IMG/VR virus record: IMGVR_UViG_3300049920_000008
Span: 1-47,486 of that record
DNA from: a virus
Length of the DNA stretch: 47,486 bases
Reading direction: 5' to 3' (one strand)
The notes beneath the pieces were generated by a model, which worked only from the letters and a program-made list of their open reading frames with translations, did not search any database and was not told the DNA's origin. The position numbers and the translations under genes are program-made. This document shows positions 13,771 through 21,159 of this stretch, piece after piece (positions within the stretch are counted from its first letter, which is position 1; every line of letters begins with the position of its first letter).

Positions 13771-14271
13771 ATGACTCAGCCCCATCCCCCAGGCTGGTAT
13801 CAGGACCCGCAGCGCCGACCGCTGCAGCGGTACTGGGACGGCCAGCAGTGGACCGACCAGACCCGTTCGATCCGCGACAGCGACGAGGAACGCGCCCGCC
13901 GGCGGAGGAACCTGCCCTACCTTGCCGTCGTCGGTGTCGCGGTCGTCGGGTTCATCGTCTACATGGTGGTGTCGAACACCAGCGACGACCCCGCACCCGC
14001 CGACACCGACAGCGGCCCATCGATCGGTGCGCTGAAGATCCAGGCCGAAGTAGCGTGCGAGATGGCGCTCGAGCAGACGGCCCGCGACCCCGACAGCGTC
14101 GACTACCGCAACGTCGATGTGACGATGGAGGGTGACGTGTTCACGGTGGCCGGCGAGGTGAACGCGGCGAACGCGCTCGGCGGCATGACGGGGTTTCAGC
14201 CGTACCGGTGTGAAGCCCGCTACGACTCGGTGTCCGAGCAGATGAGTCCGACGGTCATCGCTCCCGCGTAA
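13771..14271 (+). CDS. DUF2510 membrane protein, probable lysogenic-expression gene
   Basis: A 166-residue protein. Residues 6-30 (PPGWYQDPQRRPLQRYWDGQ, QWTDQTR) are a DUF2510 motif. A basic patch (ARRRRNL) precedes one membrane segment at about 52-69 (LAVVGVAVVGFIVYMVV). The rest (about 70-166) would be outside the cell and has two Cys residues (EVACEMALE, YRCEARY). It is one of two confident rightward genes and lies beside attP, so in the prophage it would be at one end. Such genes are often expressed from the lysogen and may alter host surface or block superinfection; that is inference. Start ATG 13771 is chosen for the DUF2510 position and the upstream TATGCT. Confidence 0.75.
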   Translation: MTQPHPPGWYQDPQRRPLQRYWDGQQWTDQTRSIRDSDEERARRRRNLPYLAVVGVAVVGFIVYMVVSNTSDDPAPADTDSGPSIGALKIQAEVACEMALEQTARDPDSVDYRNVDVTMEGDVFTVAGEVNAANALGGMTGFQPYRCEARYDSVSEQMSPTVIAPA

Positions 14272-14341
14272 TCAGCCAGGCGCCGGCCAGGACGGCGAGC
14301 AGCGCGAGCACGTCGAGGACGTCAGCGGTCGTCACGGTCAT
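14255..14341 (-). CDS. Putative 28-aa membrane peptide
   Basis: ATG 14341 opens a frame for a short peptide with one hydrophobic helix (VLDVLALLAVLAGAWLI) and a basic end (TRER). It overlaps the end of the DUF2510 gene on the other strand by 17 bases. No clear ribosome site. Plausible only because of its membrane-helix composition. Confidence 0.3.
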   Translation of the reverse strand: MTVTTADVLDVLALLAVLAGAWLITRER

Positions 14342-14360
14342 TGGACGCACCAGTAGTCGA

Positions 14361-14391
14361 TATGGTTCCCGGAACCATAACTTATGCATAA
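14361..14391. promoter_or_regulatory. Two adjacent palindromes near second recombinase
   Basis: TATGGTTCC-C-GGAACCATA (14361-14379) is a perfect 9-bp inverted repeat around one base. Next to it TTATGCATAA (14382-14391) is a perfect palindrome. CATAACT also occurs twice, 11 bases apart (14376, 14387). The segment is AT-rich within high-GC DNA. It could be an operator, a recombination site or a promoter. Confidence 0.55.
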
Positions 14392-14411
14392 CTCGCGTCA
14401 TAAACGCCGAA

Positions 14412-14457
14412 AGCGCCCCGCGTCGGACCAGTCGGGGGTTGGTCCGCGCGGGGCGCT
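14412..14457. terminator. Strong hairpin after second recombinase gene
   Basis: AGCGCCCCGCG (14412-14422) pairs with CGCGGGGCGCT (14447-14457), with an inner GGACCA/TGGTCC stem. It lies 32 bases beyond the recombinase stop (14489). On the minus strand it is followed by TTTCGGCGTTTATG, modestly T-rich. Likely a terminator of leftward transcription, perhaps working both ways. Confidence 0.7.
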
Positions 14458-14488
14458 GTCAGGTGTATCGGTGTCGCAGGCCAGGGTG

Positions 14489-15424
14489 TTACCCCACCGC
14501 TCCGAGATAGGCGGCGAGGCCGTGAGAGGCGTGAGTGTCGAGATTGAACCGACCGCGGTCGTAAATTTTCACGGTCGTCGAGATGTCGCGGTGGCGCGCC
14601 ATCAACTGGACATCCCGCAACGGAATGCCTGCGTCGATGGCATTCGCGATCGCCCCGTGACGCAGCGTGTGCGGCGACACCTTGATTCCCTGGATCGCCG
14701 CAGCCTTCGCAATGCGCGCCACCACCCGAGCCGCCGACCGACGCGTCATCCGAGAACCGTCTCGGCGACGGAACAGCGGCCCCGACTTCTCGTCGAACCC
14801 GGATACCACCTCGTCGAGCGCCCGCATCACCACTGGCGGCTGAGGCACCGTCGCAGGGTCACCATTCTTACCGATGAATTGGATGACCCGGTGCCCCTTC
14901 GAATAGTGGAGGATGCTCTCGACGTCGAGTTCGCACACCTCCGACACCCGCAGGCCGAGATAGGCCATGAGCGTGCACATGGCGTACTCAGATGGGCTCG
15001 AGCGATACGCAGCGTGGAGGAAGCGTTGCGTCTCCTCGCGATTGAGGTGCACCTTCTGCGAGAGATCCAATTTCGGTCTCGCGAACCGCACCATGCGGCA
15101 CGGATTCTTGATCATGTAGTCATCGTCGACTGCGAACTCGAAGAGCTGCCGCAGGCAGATCAGCCGGCGATTAACGCTGCGTGGCTGGTTTCCGCGAACA
15201 TCGACCATGTGGCGGACGTACGCCTCGATCGTGCGGCGTTTCGCCTCAAAAGGATGGAGGCCGCCGCCGTGATCGGCGCACCAGTCGCGAAAGAGCTTGA
15301 TGTCACGGCTGTACTCGCGGCGGGTGTTGTTGCTGTAGCGGGACAGGAAGGCGTCGATGAAGAGCTGGAACTCCCGTTCGCTGGGGAGTTCGGGGGTGAA
15401 GTGGGTAGCGTGATCCGCAGTCAT
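14489..15424 (-). CDS. Second tyrosine recombinase (XerC/D-like size)
   Basis: A 311-residue recombinase with the compact XerC/D-like layout: a SAM-like core-binding domain (about 15-110, FQLFIDAFLSRYSNNTRREY) and a catalytic domain (about 125-305). All catalytic residues are present: R159 (LGLRVSE), K186, H252 and R255 (SPHTLRHG), H278 (ARHRD) and nucleophile Y288 (VKIYDRG). It lacks the N-terminal arm-binding domain seen in the main integrase. Start ATG 15424 has AGAAGG upstream. It is isolated between two strong hairpins, so it is probably expressed independently of the late operon. Possible roles are dimer resolution, a second attachment site or DNA inversion; no substrate is evident apart from nearby palindromes at 14361-14391. 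Confidence 0.9.
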   Translation of the reverse strand: MTADHATHFTPELPSEREFQLFIDAFLSRYSNNTRREYSRDIKLFRDWCADHGGGLHPFEAKRRTIEAYVRHMVDVRGNQPRSVNRRLICLRQLFEFAVDDDYMIKNPCRMVRFARPKLDLSQKVHLNREETQRFLHAAYRSSPSEYAMCTLMAYLGLRVSEVCELDVESILHYSKGHRVIQFIGKNGDPATVPQPPVVMRALDEVVSGFDEKSGPLFRRRDGSRMTRRSAARVVARIAKAAAIQGIKVSPHTLRHGAIANAIDAGIPLRDVQLMARHRDISTTVKIYDRGRFNLDTHASHGLAAYLGAVG

Positions 15425-15496
15425 GATCCAGGTGCCTTCTGGTTTGTGGCGAGGCCCCGGCTTTCGGTGTTGGCGCACCTGGCCGGGGTCGACCTA

Positions 15497-15534
15497 TTCG
15501 TGGGGTGAGAGCGGGTTTGCTCTCACCCCACGAA
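15497..15534. terminator. Perfect 16-bp hairpin ending the late operon
   Basis: TTCGTGGGGTGAGAGC and GCTCTCACCCCACGAA pair perfectly around a 6-base loop. It lies between the stop of the last tail gene (15589) and the start of the second recombinase (15424). There is no T-run, as is common in actinobacterial terminators. Probably ends late leftward transcription. Confidence 0.75.
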
Positions 15535-15588
15535 CATACCTGATCCGGCCGACAGAAAAGCGACCTGACGATCAGGGTTATGGGCGGG

Positions 15589-17244
15589 TCACAGCAGAGG
15601 CATGATTCGGCTCGCCAGCGCCCGCGCCAGCGCATCATGACCGGCGTTGGACGGATGCTGCGATGGACTGGGGGATTCATCGGCGGCGTAGTAGTCGGCG
15701 TTGCCATCGCCGGTTGTGGCCGCCACGTTTCCACTGCCGCTGAACAGTCGCTCCTCGGCCCCAAACACGTCCACCCAAGTCAGCCCCAACGTCTCATAGG
15801 CGGCGATGGTGCGGGTGTAGGCATCAGTGGGGCCAGTCGGTCGGTCTCGCATATACAGCGGGGAGGTGTAGATCACTTGCAGCCGCAGGCCGGAATCCTT
15901 CAAGCATTGATCCACAGCCGCCACCGCAGCGAGTATCGCCCCCTCCGAGGCGCTGCCGTCATTGATCGACCCCTGTACCACCACGAGGTCGCCGTCTCGC
16001 ATATACGTGAGTGCCGCCTGCGCCTTGGCTAGGTGCGTTTGCGTGGACGTAGACCCGCTGCCGTTTCCGATGAAGCCGGTGCCGGGGATGGCGCCCCAGT
16101 TCCAAGTGTCGGCAATGCCCAGCAGCTTGCCCAGGGTCAGCGAGTAGGCGCGTCCATAATCCGGCGTGAGAGACGCCAACAGAGTGGTACCGATTGCCGC
16201 GGAATACGAATCACCAATGATGTGCAGCCGCCTCGACTGGATGGATGGCGCGAAGACGCCCACTGTGGGGTGGGTATAAATCGAACGCATGTATGACGAA
16301 GAGTTCGGCTGGTTGTACATCTCAACCCGCACCCGGTAATACCCCGCCGCGAGGGCATAAGCGATCTTGCGGTTCCCGGTGCCGCCGCCTAGCGCCGTCG
16401 TCTGCTGCGGGGCCGAATGGGCGCGCGATTCGTTGAGGAAAACCTGCATGTAGGTGGACGCTTTGCACTCCACCTCCAAGGCGAAGCCCAGCCCCGCCGT
16501 GGGAACATCGACATCGAACTCGACCGTAGAGGCATACTGTGGCGTCGCTGAGACGATCCCCATTGGGCGCTGCGACGTATCACACGGCCCGCCCGACACG
16601 CGGAATCCCGACCAGTACGAGCCATCCACCGGTGCGCTATGAACGCGCCGGGCCGACCACCCTGACGGGGCTGACGAACCGGCAGTCACAGTGGGAGAGG
16701 CTACGATCGTCCCGGTAGCCAGTTGACAGATGCGCGGATCGCCAGGGGCCGATCGGAATGAATACAGCCGATCCCCTGTGGTCGGTTGTATTGCCGTCTC
16801 GGCGAGTCCTCCCTGCGCTGCCGTGGCATAAGCACCGTCAAGTACTGCTTTCGTCGGGCCGGTGGTGACGTATTCGGCGACCGTTTCGTTTGTGGTGGGG
16901 GTGATGCCCTGGGCGTCGAGCCAGGTGGCGACGGCTTGACTGAGGGTGGTGGCCGGCGCCGATCCGGGGATGCCGAAGACGATGAGGTCTTTGAGTGCGG
17001 CTGCGGTTGATCCGACGTCGAAGTTGATGTCGATGCCGGAGTCGAGGCCACGTACCAGCCACGGCCCTTCCTCGAGTTCGACGGTGTGTTGGACACCTTG
17101 CGCGTAGGTGCCGGGATGCGAGCGGCGGACGACGGTGGTGTCGCCGGAGTTGAACGGTCCACGCGGGATGAAGGTGAGGTTGATGTCGGAGCCGTCGTCG
17201 CCACCTCCGAATCCATCTCCTAGGGTGAACGTGATGTTGGGCAT
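15589..17244 (-). CDS. Tail-tip protein with C-terminal SGNH/GDSL hydrolase
   Basis: A 551-residue minor tail protein. The N terminus (about 1-30) is Gly/Asp-rich (TFTLGDGFGGGDDGSD), followed by regions likely to bind the tail and form a beta-rich stem. Residues about 338-551 form an SGNH hydrolase: LHIIGDSYSAA with catalytic S346, VVQGSINDG with N428, and DESPSPSQHP with D522 and H530. SGNH enzymes on tails act as esterases or deacetylases on surface glycans or lipids and aid adsorption or entry. Start ATG 17244 overlaps the upstream stop (TGATG) with GGAG nearby. It is the last gene of the late operon. Exact substrate unknown. Confidence 0.8.
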   Translation of the reverse strand: MPNITFTLGDGFGGGDDGSDINLTFIPRGPFNSGDTTVVRRSHPGTYAQGVQHTVELEEGPWLVRGLDSGIDINFDVGSTAAALKDLIVFGIPGSAPATTLSQAVATWLDAQGITPTTNETVAEYVTTGPTKAVLDGAYATAAQGGLAETAIQPTTGDRLYSFRSAPGDPRICQLATGTIVASPTVTAGSSAPSGWSARRVHSAPVDGSYWSGFRVSGGPCDTSQRPMGIVSATPQYASTVEFDVDVPTAGLGFALEVECKASTYMQVFLNESRAHSAPQQTTALGGGTGNRKIAYALAAGYYRVRVEMYNQPNSSSYMRSIYTHPTVGVFAPSIQSRRLHIIGDSYSAAIGTTLLASLTPDYGRAYSLTLGKLLGIADTWNWGAIPGTGFIGNGSGSTSTQTHLAKAQAALTYMRDGDLVVVQGSINDGSASEGAILAAVAAVDQCLKDSGLRLQVIYTSPLYMRDRPTGPTDAYTRTIAAYETLGLTWVDVFGAEERLFSGSGNVAATTGDGNADYYAADESPSPSQHPSNAGHDALARALASRIMPLL

Positions 17245-17423
17245 CAGGACTCCTGTTCTGTGAGTGTGCAGCCAACCGCAACCAGCGCGGCGGAGAAGTC
17301 GGTTCCCGGCGGGCACGACGCCAGCGCGGTCATCCCGTTGAGCGGATTGTCGTCGAGGTCCACGATCGTCACCGAGGTGATTTCCTCGCCGATCTTCTCG
17401 GTGACCACGTCGTCGTCGGTCAT
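17244..17423 (-). CDS. Short tail-region protein with NPLNG motif (59 aa)
   Basis: ATG 17423 overlaps the upstream stop (TGATG). The C-terminal part, IVDLDDNPLNGMTALASCP then PGTDFSAALVAVG, matches the end of the protein encoded at 17423-17776 (ADGNPLNGLTPLAVLPHG, TSFDDALTFLEG). It is therefore a short paralogue lacking the other protein's N-terminal domain. Position between two tail-tip genes suggests a tail or assembly role. No family recognised. Confidence 0.7.
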   Translation of the reverse strand: MTDDDVVTEKIGEEITSVTIVDLDDNPLNGMTALASCPPGTDFSAALVAVGCTLTEQES

Positions 17424-17776
17424 CACGCCAGCCCCTCCAGGAATGTGAGGGCGTCGTCGAATGACGTGCCATGCGGAAGCACGGCCAACGGCGTCAGTCC
17501 GTTGAGGGGGTTTCCGTCGGCGTCGATGGCGCGGATGTCGTACCGTCTTCCCGCGCACCCGGTTTCAACGACGGTGGCCTCATAGATTTCGGTGTGTCCG
17601 GTCGCCCGCACCGGCACCGGTAGCTTGTGGTGTTGAATGATCTCCGACACCGCATCGTGCACCGCCACAACGTCAATCACCGAGATCAGGTAGTGCCGGT
17701 CACCGACCTTGTACAGGCGCGTGTGCGTCGCCCACCCGTCCACCGTGTCGATGATCAACTCAGCTTGCGTAGACAA
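17423..17776 (-). CDS. Tail-region protein with NPLNG motif (117 aa)
   Basis: The best start is TTG 17776, with GGAG six bases upstream, giving a 17-base overlap with the glycine-rich tail gene; TTG 17758 is the alternative. The N-terminal domain has ELIIDTVDGWATHTRLYKVG and a strand-rich DRHYLISVIDVVAVHD. The C terminus carries DADGNPLNGLTPLAVLP and TSFDDALTFLEG, shared with the downstream 59-residue protein. The longer upstream open frame overlaps the glycine-rich gene and is rejected. Function unknown; probably tail-tip related. Confidence 0.65.
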   Translation of the reverse strand: MSTQAELIIDTVDGWATHTRLYKVGDRHYLISVIDVVAVHDAVSEIIQHHKLPVPVRATGHTEIYEATVVETGCAGRRYDIRAIDADGNPLNGLTPLAVLPHGTSFDDALTFLEGLA

Positions 17777-18935
17777 AGACCACTCCGTTCGCCATTGCGC
17801 CAGCAGCTCCCGGCGTGCCCGATACCCCCGCCGCATACCCGCGTCCACCGCCGCCACCGGGTGCGCCACCGGGGTACCCGGCGTTTCCGCCGGCGCCGCC
17901 GTCGCCGCTGACCGCCAGCGACCCAGCACTGCCACCGCCACCGCCACCGCCACCGCCACCGCCACCGGATTTGGACCCACCGTTGATGGATGCAGTACCC
18001 CCCGCACCTCCATCTGCACCATCGTCGGTTGATCCCGCGCCACCAGCTCCCGCAGAACCACCAGTGGCCAGCGGTGATCCTGATCCTGGGCTGCCATTAT
18101 TACCGCCGCCAGCACCACTCGCTGCGCCATCGCCACCATCGCCGCCCAGTCCAGGTCCGGATTTGGTCTCGATGAAGCCCTCTCGGGTGCCGATCGCATT
18201 CTGGCCCGGGATTGTTTGCAGAATTGATGGCGACCCGAATACTGATGCCGCACCTGCAGTGCCCACGGTTACTGGCACCGCCGACAAGTCGAGCCCGAGC
18301 CCCACAAGCTGCGCAGCGGTGAACTCCTGCGAAATATATCCACCCGGAGAACCCGCAGCGCCCCCTGACGTGCCGCTGCCAGCTCCCGCCGGCGTCGACG
18401 ACCCCATCGCGATGACTAAGAAATCGTTGTAGCCACTCAGGTCGAGCGTTGTCGAGGATGTGCATGTGAAAAGCACCCCACCAGCCTCCAATGCTGTGAT
18501 GCGGTTCTGGATGGAGGTGCCGACAACCTGCAGGTCGGTGGAAACGATCTCAGTAGCCGACCCGCCGGTATACCCGTTGAGAATCCCCAGGATTCCGCCC
18601 TCATGGGTGTCAACCTGCGCCCACCGCAGACTGACGAGGTCGGCGAGCCCCGACCATGCCGACGACAACCCCGTGGATACGCCCGTGATGACGCCCTGGA
18701 TGATGTCGAGTCCGGGAACCGCGTCGATGATGCCGTCGCGAACCGATGAGAGGTTGACCGCCGGGTCAGCACCGGGGCTCGTGTCGACGTAGTCCTCGGG
18801 TTCACCACCGAGCAGCCACGCGAGGAAGTTGGAGAAGACGCCGATCAGGATGCTGCGCAGGGCTTTCGTGATGAAGTCCTCGATGACCGATGCGGCGACT
18901 TCGGGTTTCCGGCCACCCGGGATGCGTACACCCAT
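17760..18935 (-). CDS. Glycine-rich minor tail protein
   Basis: A 391-residue tail-tip protein. The N-terminal 100 residues are helical (EDFITKALRSILIGVFSNFL), a probable attachment domain. The middle has beta-rich sequence (STTLDLSGYNDFLVIAMGSS). Residues about 265-391 are extremely glycine-rich, including 12 consecutive glycines, and end GVVFVYAS. Such glycine-rich C termini are typical of phage tail fibres and may contact the host surface through polyglycine helices. ATG 18935 overlaps the upstream stop (TGATG). The Gly run is encoded by a six-copy hexamer repeat (17931-17966), which could vary in length. Confidence 0.8.
   Translation of the reverse strand: MGVRIPGGRKPEVAASVIEDFITKALRSILIGVFSNFLAWLLGGEPEDYVDTSPGADPAVNLSSVRDGIIDAVPGLDIIQGVITGVSTGLSSAWSGLADLVSLRWAQVDTHEGGILGILNGYTGGSATEIVSTDLQVVGTSIQNRITALEAGGVLFTCTSSTTLDLSGYNDFLVIAMGSSTPAGAGSGTSGGAAGSPGGYISQEFTAAQLVGLGLDLSAVPVTVGTAGAASVFGSPSILQTIPGQNAIGTREGFIETKSGPGLGGDGGDGAASGAGGGNNGSPGSGSPLATGGSAGAGGAGSTDDGADGGAGGTASINGGSKSGGGGGGGGGGGGSAGSLAVSGDGGAGGNAGYPGGAPGGGGGRGYAAGVSGTPGAAGAMANGVVFVYAS
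17931..17966. repeat. Six-copy GCCACC hexamer (polyglycine microsatellite)
   Basis: GCCACC is repeated six times in tandem, encoding twelve glycines on the minus strand. Copy number changes would lengthen or shorten the glycine run in frame. Confidence 0.85.
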
Positions 18936-19645
18936 CAGGCGACCCCTTCGATCATGCGAGCCAGACGCTTCACGTGGCCGCCGGTGACGTAGTCGCCGGT
19001 GTGCGCGGTGCCCATGTAGTTCAGCGCGTACTGGCCGGCCGATGCGAGGTCCCCCCACCGCCACGGCGCCCACCACGACTGCATCCGGCGGGTGTGGATG
19101 TCCTCAAGAATGTCGGCCGCCCACCGCTTCGACGCCGCCAGGTCGCGGATGCTCATCCAGTCGGTGACATCAGCGATCGTCCGCAACGGTGACCCCATCG
19201 GTAGGTCGGCGATCGGGTCACCGGGCGCGTACAGCGACCAGTACGGCCGCGGCACATTCAGTGGTCCCGCGATCCCGCCGCGGCCGTGATGCACCAACTG
19301 GTGCGGGTTGCCGAGCGCAGCGACCGCCACGACCTCGTGCAGTGGGCGCCGCGGCAGGATCTCGCGGGCGTAGGCAACCGCGGCAGCAGCACCCTGACTG
19401 TATCCCGAGACCACAGCTGGATACGGAGTGGCGGTCACGGCATCGCTCAACGCTTTCGCGCCGAACTCAACAGACTCGGCGTAGGCGATGCCATCGACAG
19501 AGGTGGCCACCCCATAGGCCGCCGGATAGTCGACGTACTCGAAACGCGCAACGCGTGGGTCCAGAGACCGCCGCAGCGCTTCACCGACCACCGACCTCAC
19601 GCCGGGGCGACTCCACGTCCCATCGACAAACAGCACGGAGATCAT
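18935..19645 (-). CDS. lysB: LysB-like cutinase/mycolate esterase
   Basis: A 236-residue alpha/beta hydrolase. The nucleophile elbow is GYSQG at 81-85 (S83), followed by candidate acid D143 (YAPGDPIAD) and H224 (TGGHVKRL). This matches the cutinase-like LysB/PE-PPE esterases that cleave mycolic acids from arabinogalactan, which breaches the outer membrane of mycolic-acid bacteria. The start ATG 19645 overlaps the HNH gene stop (ATGA). In many phages lysB sits next to the endolysin; here it is separated from it by membrane-protein genes and an HNH gene, and is followed by tail genes. It could therefore act in lysis, in entry, or both. Confidence 0.8.
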   Translation of the reverse strand: MISVLFVDGTWSRPGVRSVVGEALRRSLDPRVARFEYVDYPAAYGVATSVDGIAYAESVEFGAKALSDAVTATPYPAVVSGYSQGAAAAVAYAREILPRRPLHEVVAVAALGNPHQLVHHGRGGIAGPLNVPRPYWSLYAPGDPIADLPMGSPLRTIADVTDWMSIRDLAASKRWAADILEDIHTRRMQSWWAPWRWGDLASAGQYALNYMGTAHTGDYVTGGHVKRLARMIEGVA

Positions 19646-20181
19646 GCCGCCCTCCGACGTTCACGTCGGCGCCGCGCTTCCTCGCGCCCTCGCGCCCGCT
19701 TGCACGTGCGACAGACACGCGACTCGGAAGTACCTCTCAGCCCGGTGCGCACCCGGATGTAGGTGTTCTCGGGCGTGAACTTGTGCCCGTCGTCGCAGTG
19801 CGTGCGGCGTGCGTAGTGATGCGTGCCGTGCCGGAGTCGATCGCGCTGGTTCGCGCTCGCGGTGTCCCATCGCAGGTTGGCGAGAGCATTGTTCAGTGGG
19901 TCGCCGTCGTTGTGACACGCCTCATGGGCTTCACTCGGCCGCGGCCCAACGAATGCATTCAGCACCAGGATGTGCACATATCGGCGGTCGCGGTGGCCAA
20001 GGGAGACGACCTGGTGGTTGTAGGCGTCGCCCTTGAATGGCTTCAGGATGCGCCCTCGACGACGTCGCGAAACGCCGTTCTTCATCGTGACGATGCGATC
20101 GAGAGATCGGACCCGGCCGAGGTTGCTGACTTCGTAGCCGTCGATTATTGGACGCCATTCTTCACCGGGGGTAGCGTTCAC
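19642..20181 (-). CDS. NUMOD4-HNH homing endonuclease
   Basis: A 179-residue endonuclease. Residues about 6-28 (EEWRPIIDGYEVSNLGRVRS) are a NUMOD4 motif. The HNH core includes HEACHNDGDPLNNALANLRW. The C terminus has a zinc-ribbon pattern, HCDDGH then RVCRTCKRAR. The start is GTG 20181 with GGAGGG six bases upstream; the frame continues open to 20316, but that region contains a strong hairpin and no similarity to the family. It shares its core and C-terminal zinc pattern with the HNH gene at 46151. It interrupts the line between the membrane-protein genes and lysB, which suggests insertion. Confidence 0.82.
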   Translation of the reverse strand: MNATPGEEWRPIIDGYEVSNLGRVRSLDRIVTMKNGVSRRRRGRILKPFKGDAYNHQVVSLGHRDRRYVHILVLNAFVGPRPSEAHEACHNDGDPLNNALANLRWDTASANQRDRLRHGTHHYARRTHCDDGHKFTPENTYIRVRTGLRGTSESRVCRTCKRARGREEARRRRERRRAA

Positions 20182-20219
20182 TGCTAGCCCTCCTCTGCTG
20201 TACTCAGATGGGTGGGTCA

Positions 20220-20253
20220 GAGGCCGCAGAGTGTTGGTAGCACCTGCGGCCTC
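20220..20253. terminator. Hairpin between lysis membrane genes and HNH gene
   Basis: GAGGCCGCAG (20220-20229) pairs perfectly with CTGCGGCCTC (20244-20253), with a further inner stem of three pairs. It lies in the 131-base gap 20182-20312, just upstream of the HNH ribosome site. Possibly a terminator that lowers expression of the HNH gene and beyond. Confidence 0.6.
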
Positions 20254-20312
20254 GTCAGTTATTGTACTGCCACGCAGCGACATCCCCATGCCGTCAGCCC
20301 AGACCAGGTCAA

Positions 20313-20684
20313 TCACGCCATCACCTCATCCGATCCGCCATACGGTGGTGGCGGCTCCCGACCCGGAATCCGATCGAGGTACTTGATCTCGTTGATCTCG
20401 CCACGCACCTTCGACACGTTCACACCCGGGCAGTGCGACACCTCGTTGAGTAGTTCGTCGAACTTGAGCAGCATCTGGTCGACCTTGTAGCGGGTCAACT
20501 CGTTGTGCTGCTCGACCACCCACATCTGCCGCCGGGTACGAGAGTTGACCCGCGAGTAGATCTCCTCGGTCTCGGCGTCGTTCTTGTGCCGGTTCTGAAA
20601 GAAGTCGATGCTCTTGACGAGCACGCCGGAGCCGAGGCCCGCGACGATCGCGGTGAGGACGAACCCGAGCCAGCCGCCATCCAT
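20313..20684 (-). CDS. Membrane-anchored protein in lysis region (123 aa)
   Basis: ATG 20684 has GGGGAGAG seven bases upstream. The N terminus is one hydrophobic segment (WLGFVLTAIVAGLGSGVLV, residues 5-23), followed by charged helices (about 30-85) that could form a coiled coil, and a proline-rich tail (REPPPPYGGS). The single-anchor plus coiled-coil form resembles accessory lysis proteins (spanin- or holin-like), but no signature proves it. Last of four membrane-protein genes after the endolysin. Confidence 0.65.
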   Translation of the reverse strand: MDGGWLGFVLTAIVAGLGSGVLVKSIDFFQNRHKNDAETEEIYSRVNSRTRRQMWVVEQHNELTRYKVDQMLLKFDELLNEVSHCPGVNVSKVRGEINEIKYLDRIPGREPPPPYGGSDEVMA

Positions 20685-20685
20685 G

Positions 20686-21159
20686 TCAGCTCTCCCCGTC
20701 GTTGAGTAGGTGACCTCGCGACTCGCGCGGCATCCGGCGCAACAACTCGGTCGCCTTGATGCGCTCGCCGAGTTCGCGGTAGCGCAGCGGGCAGTAGATG
20801 AGGAACCCGATCGGCGTCCACGCTGTCGGCGTCCCCGGTACCCCGTAGGTAAGGATGTACGGGATGATGTAAAGCACCATCGCACCGAACAGCAGGATCA
20901 ACCCCATGCGTTCGATGTAGGCGGCGCGCAACGTTTCCCGCATGATGCCGATGGCGATCACGATCATGCTCGTCGCGGCCAGCGTGAACGTCACATAGAC
21001 AGGGTCGAACCAACTCGGAACGGTGGTGGCGACGCTGACCGGCGGACCTTTGATCGCCTGCGTCACGGCGCCGCAGAAGAACATCAGCGCCATGATGCGG
21101 TACAGCGGCCACGGGCCGGAGTCGACGCGGTGGCCGAATGTGCGGCCTCGGATGGTCAC
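20686..21159 (-). CDS. Multi-pass membrane protein (157 aa)
   Basis: GTG 21159 overlaps the upstream stop (GTGA). Hydrophobic segments: about 21-38 (RIMALMFFCGAVTQAI), 52-75 (VYVTFTLAATSMIVIAIGIM), 88-108 (LILLFGAMVLYIIPYILTYG) and a shorter one near 118-130. The C terminus is basic and soluble. Downstream of the holin; possible second holin or regulator of lysis, inferred from position. Confidence 0.65.
   Translation of the reverse strand: MTIRGRTFGHRVDSGPWPLYRIMALMFFCGAVTQAIKGPPVSVATTVPSWFDPVYVTFTLAATSMIVIAIGIMRETLRAAYIERMGLILLFGAMVLYIIPYILTYGVPGTPTAWTPIGFLIYCPLRYRELGERIKATELLRRMPRESRGHLLNDGES

Noticed and set aside
14384-15508. 374-codon + strand open frame over the second recombinase
   Set aside because: The minus-strand reading has all tyrosine recombinase catalytic residues; the + reading has none and starts within the terminator.
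17931-17966. CRISPR-like or regulatory tandem array
   Set aside because: The repeat is a simple coding hexamer for polyglycine with no spacers. No CRISPR array was seen anywhere.
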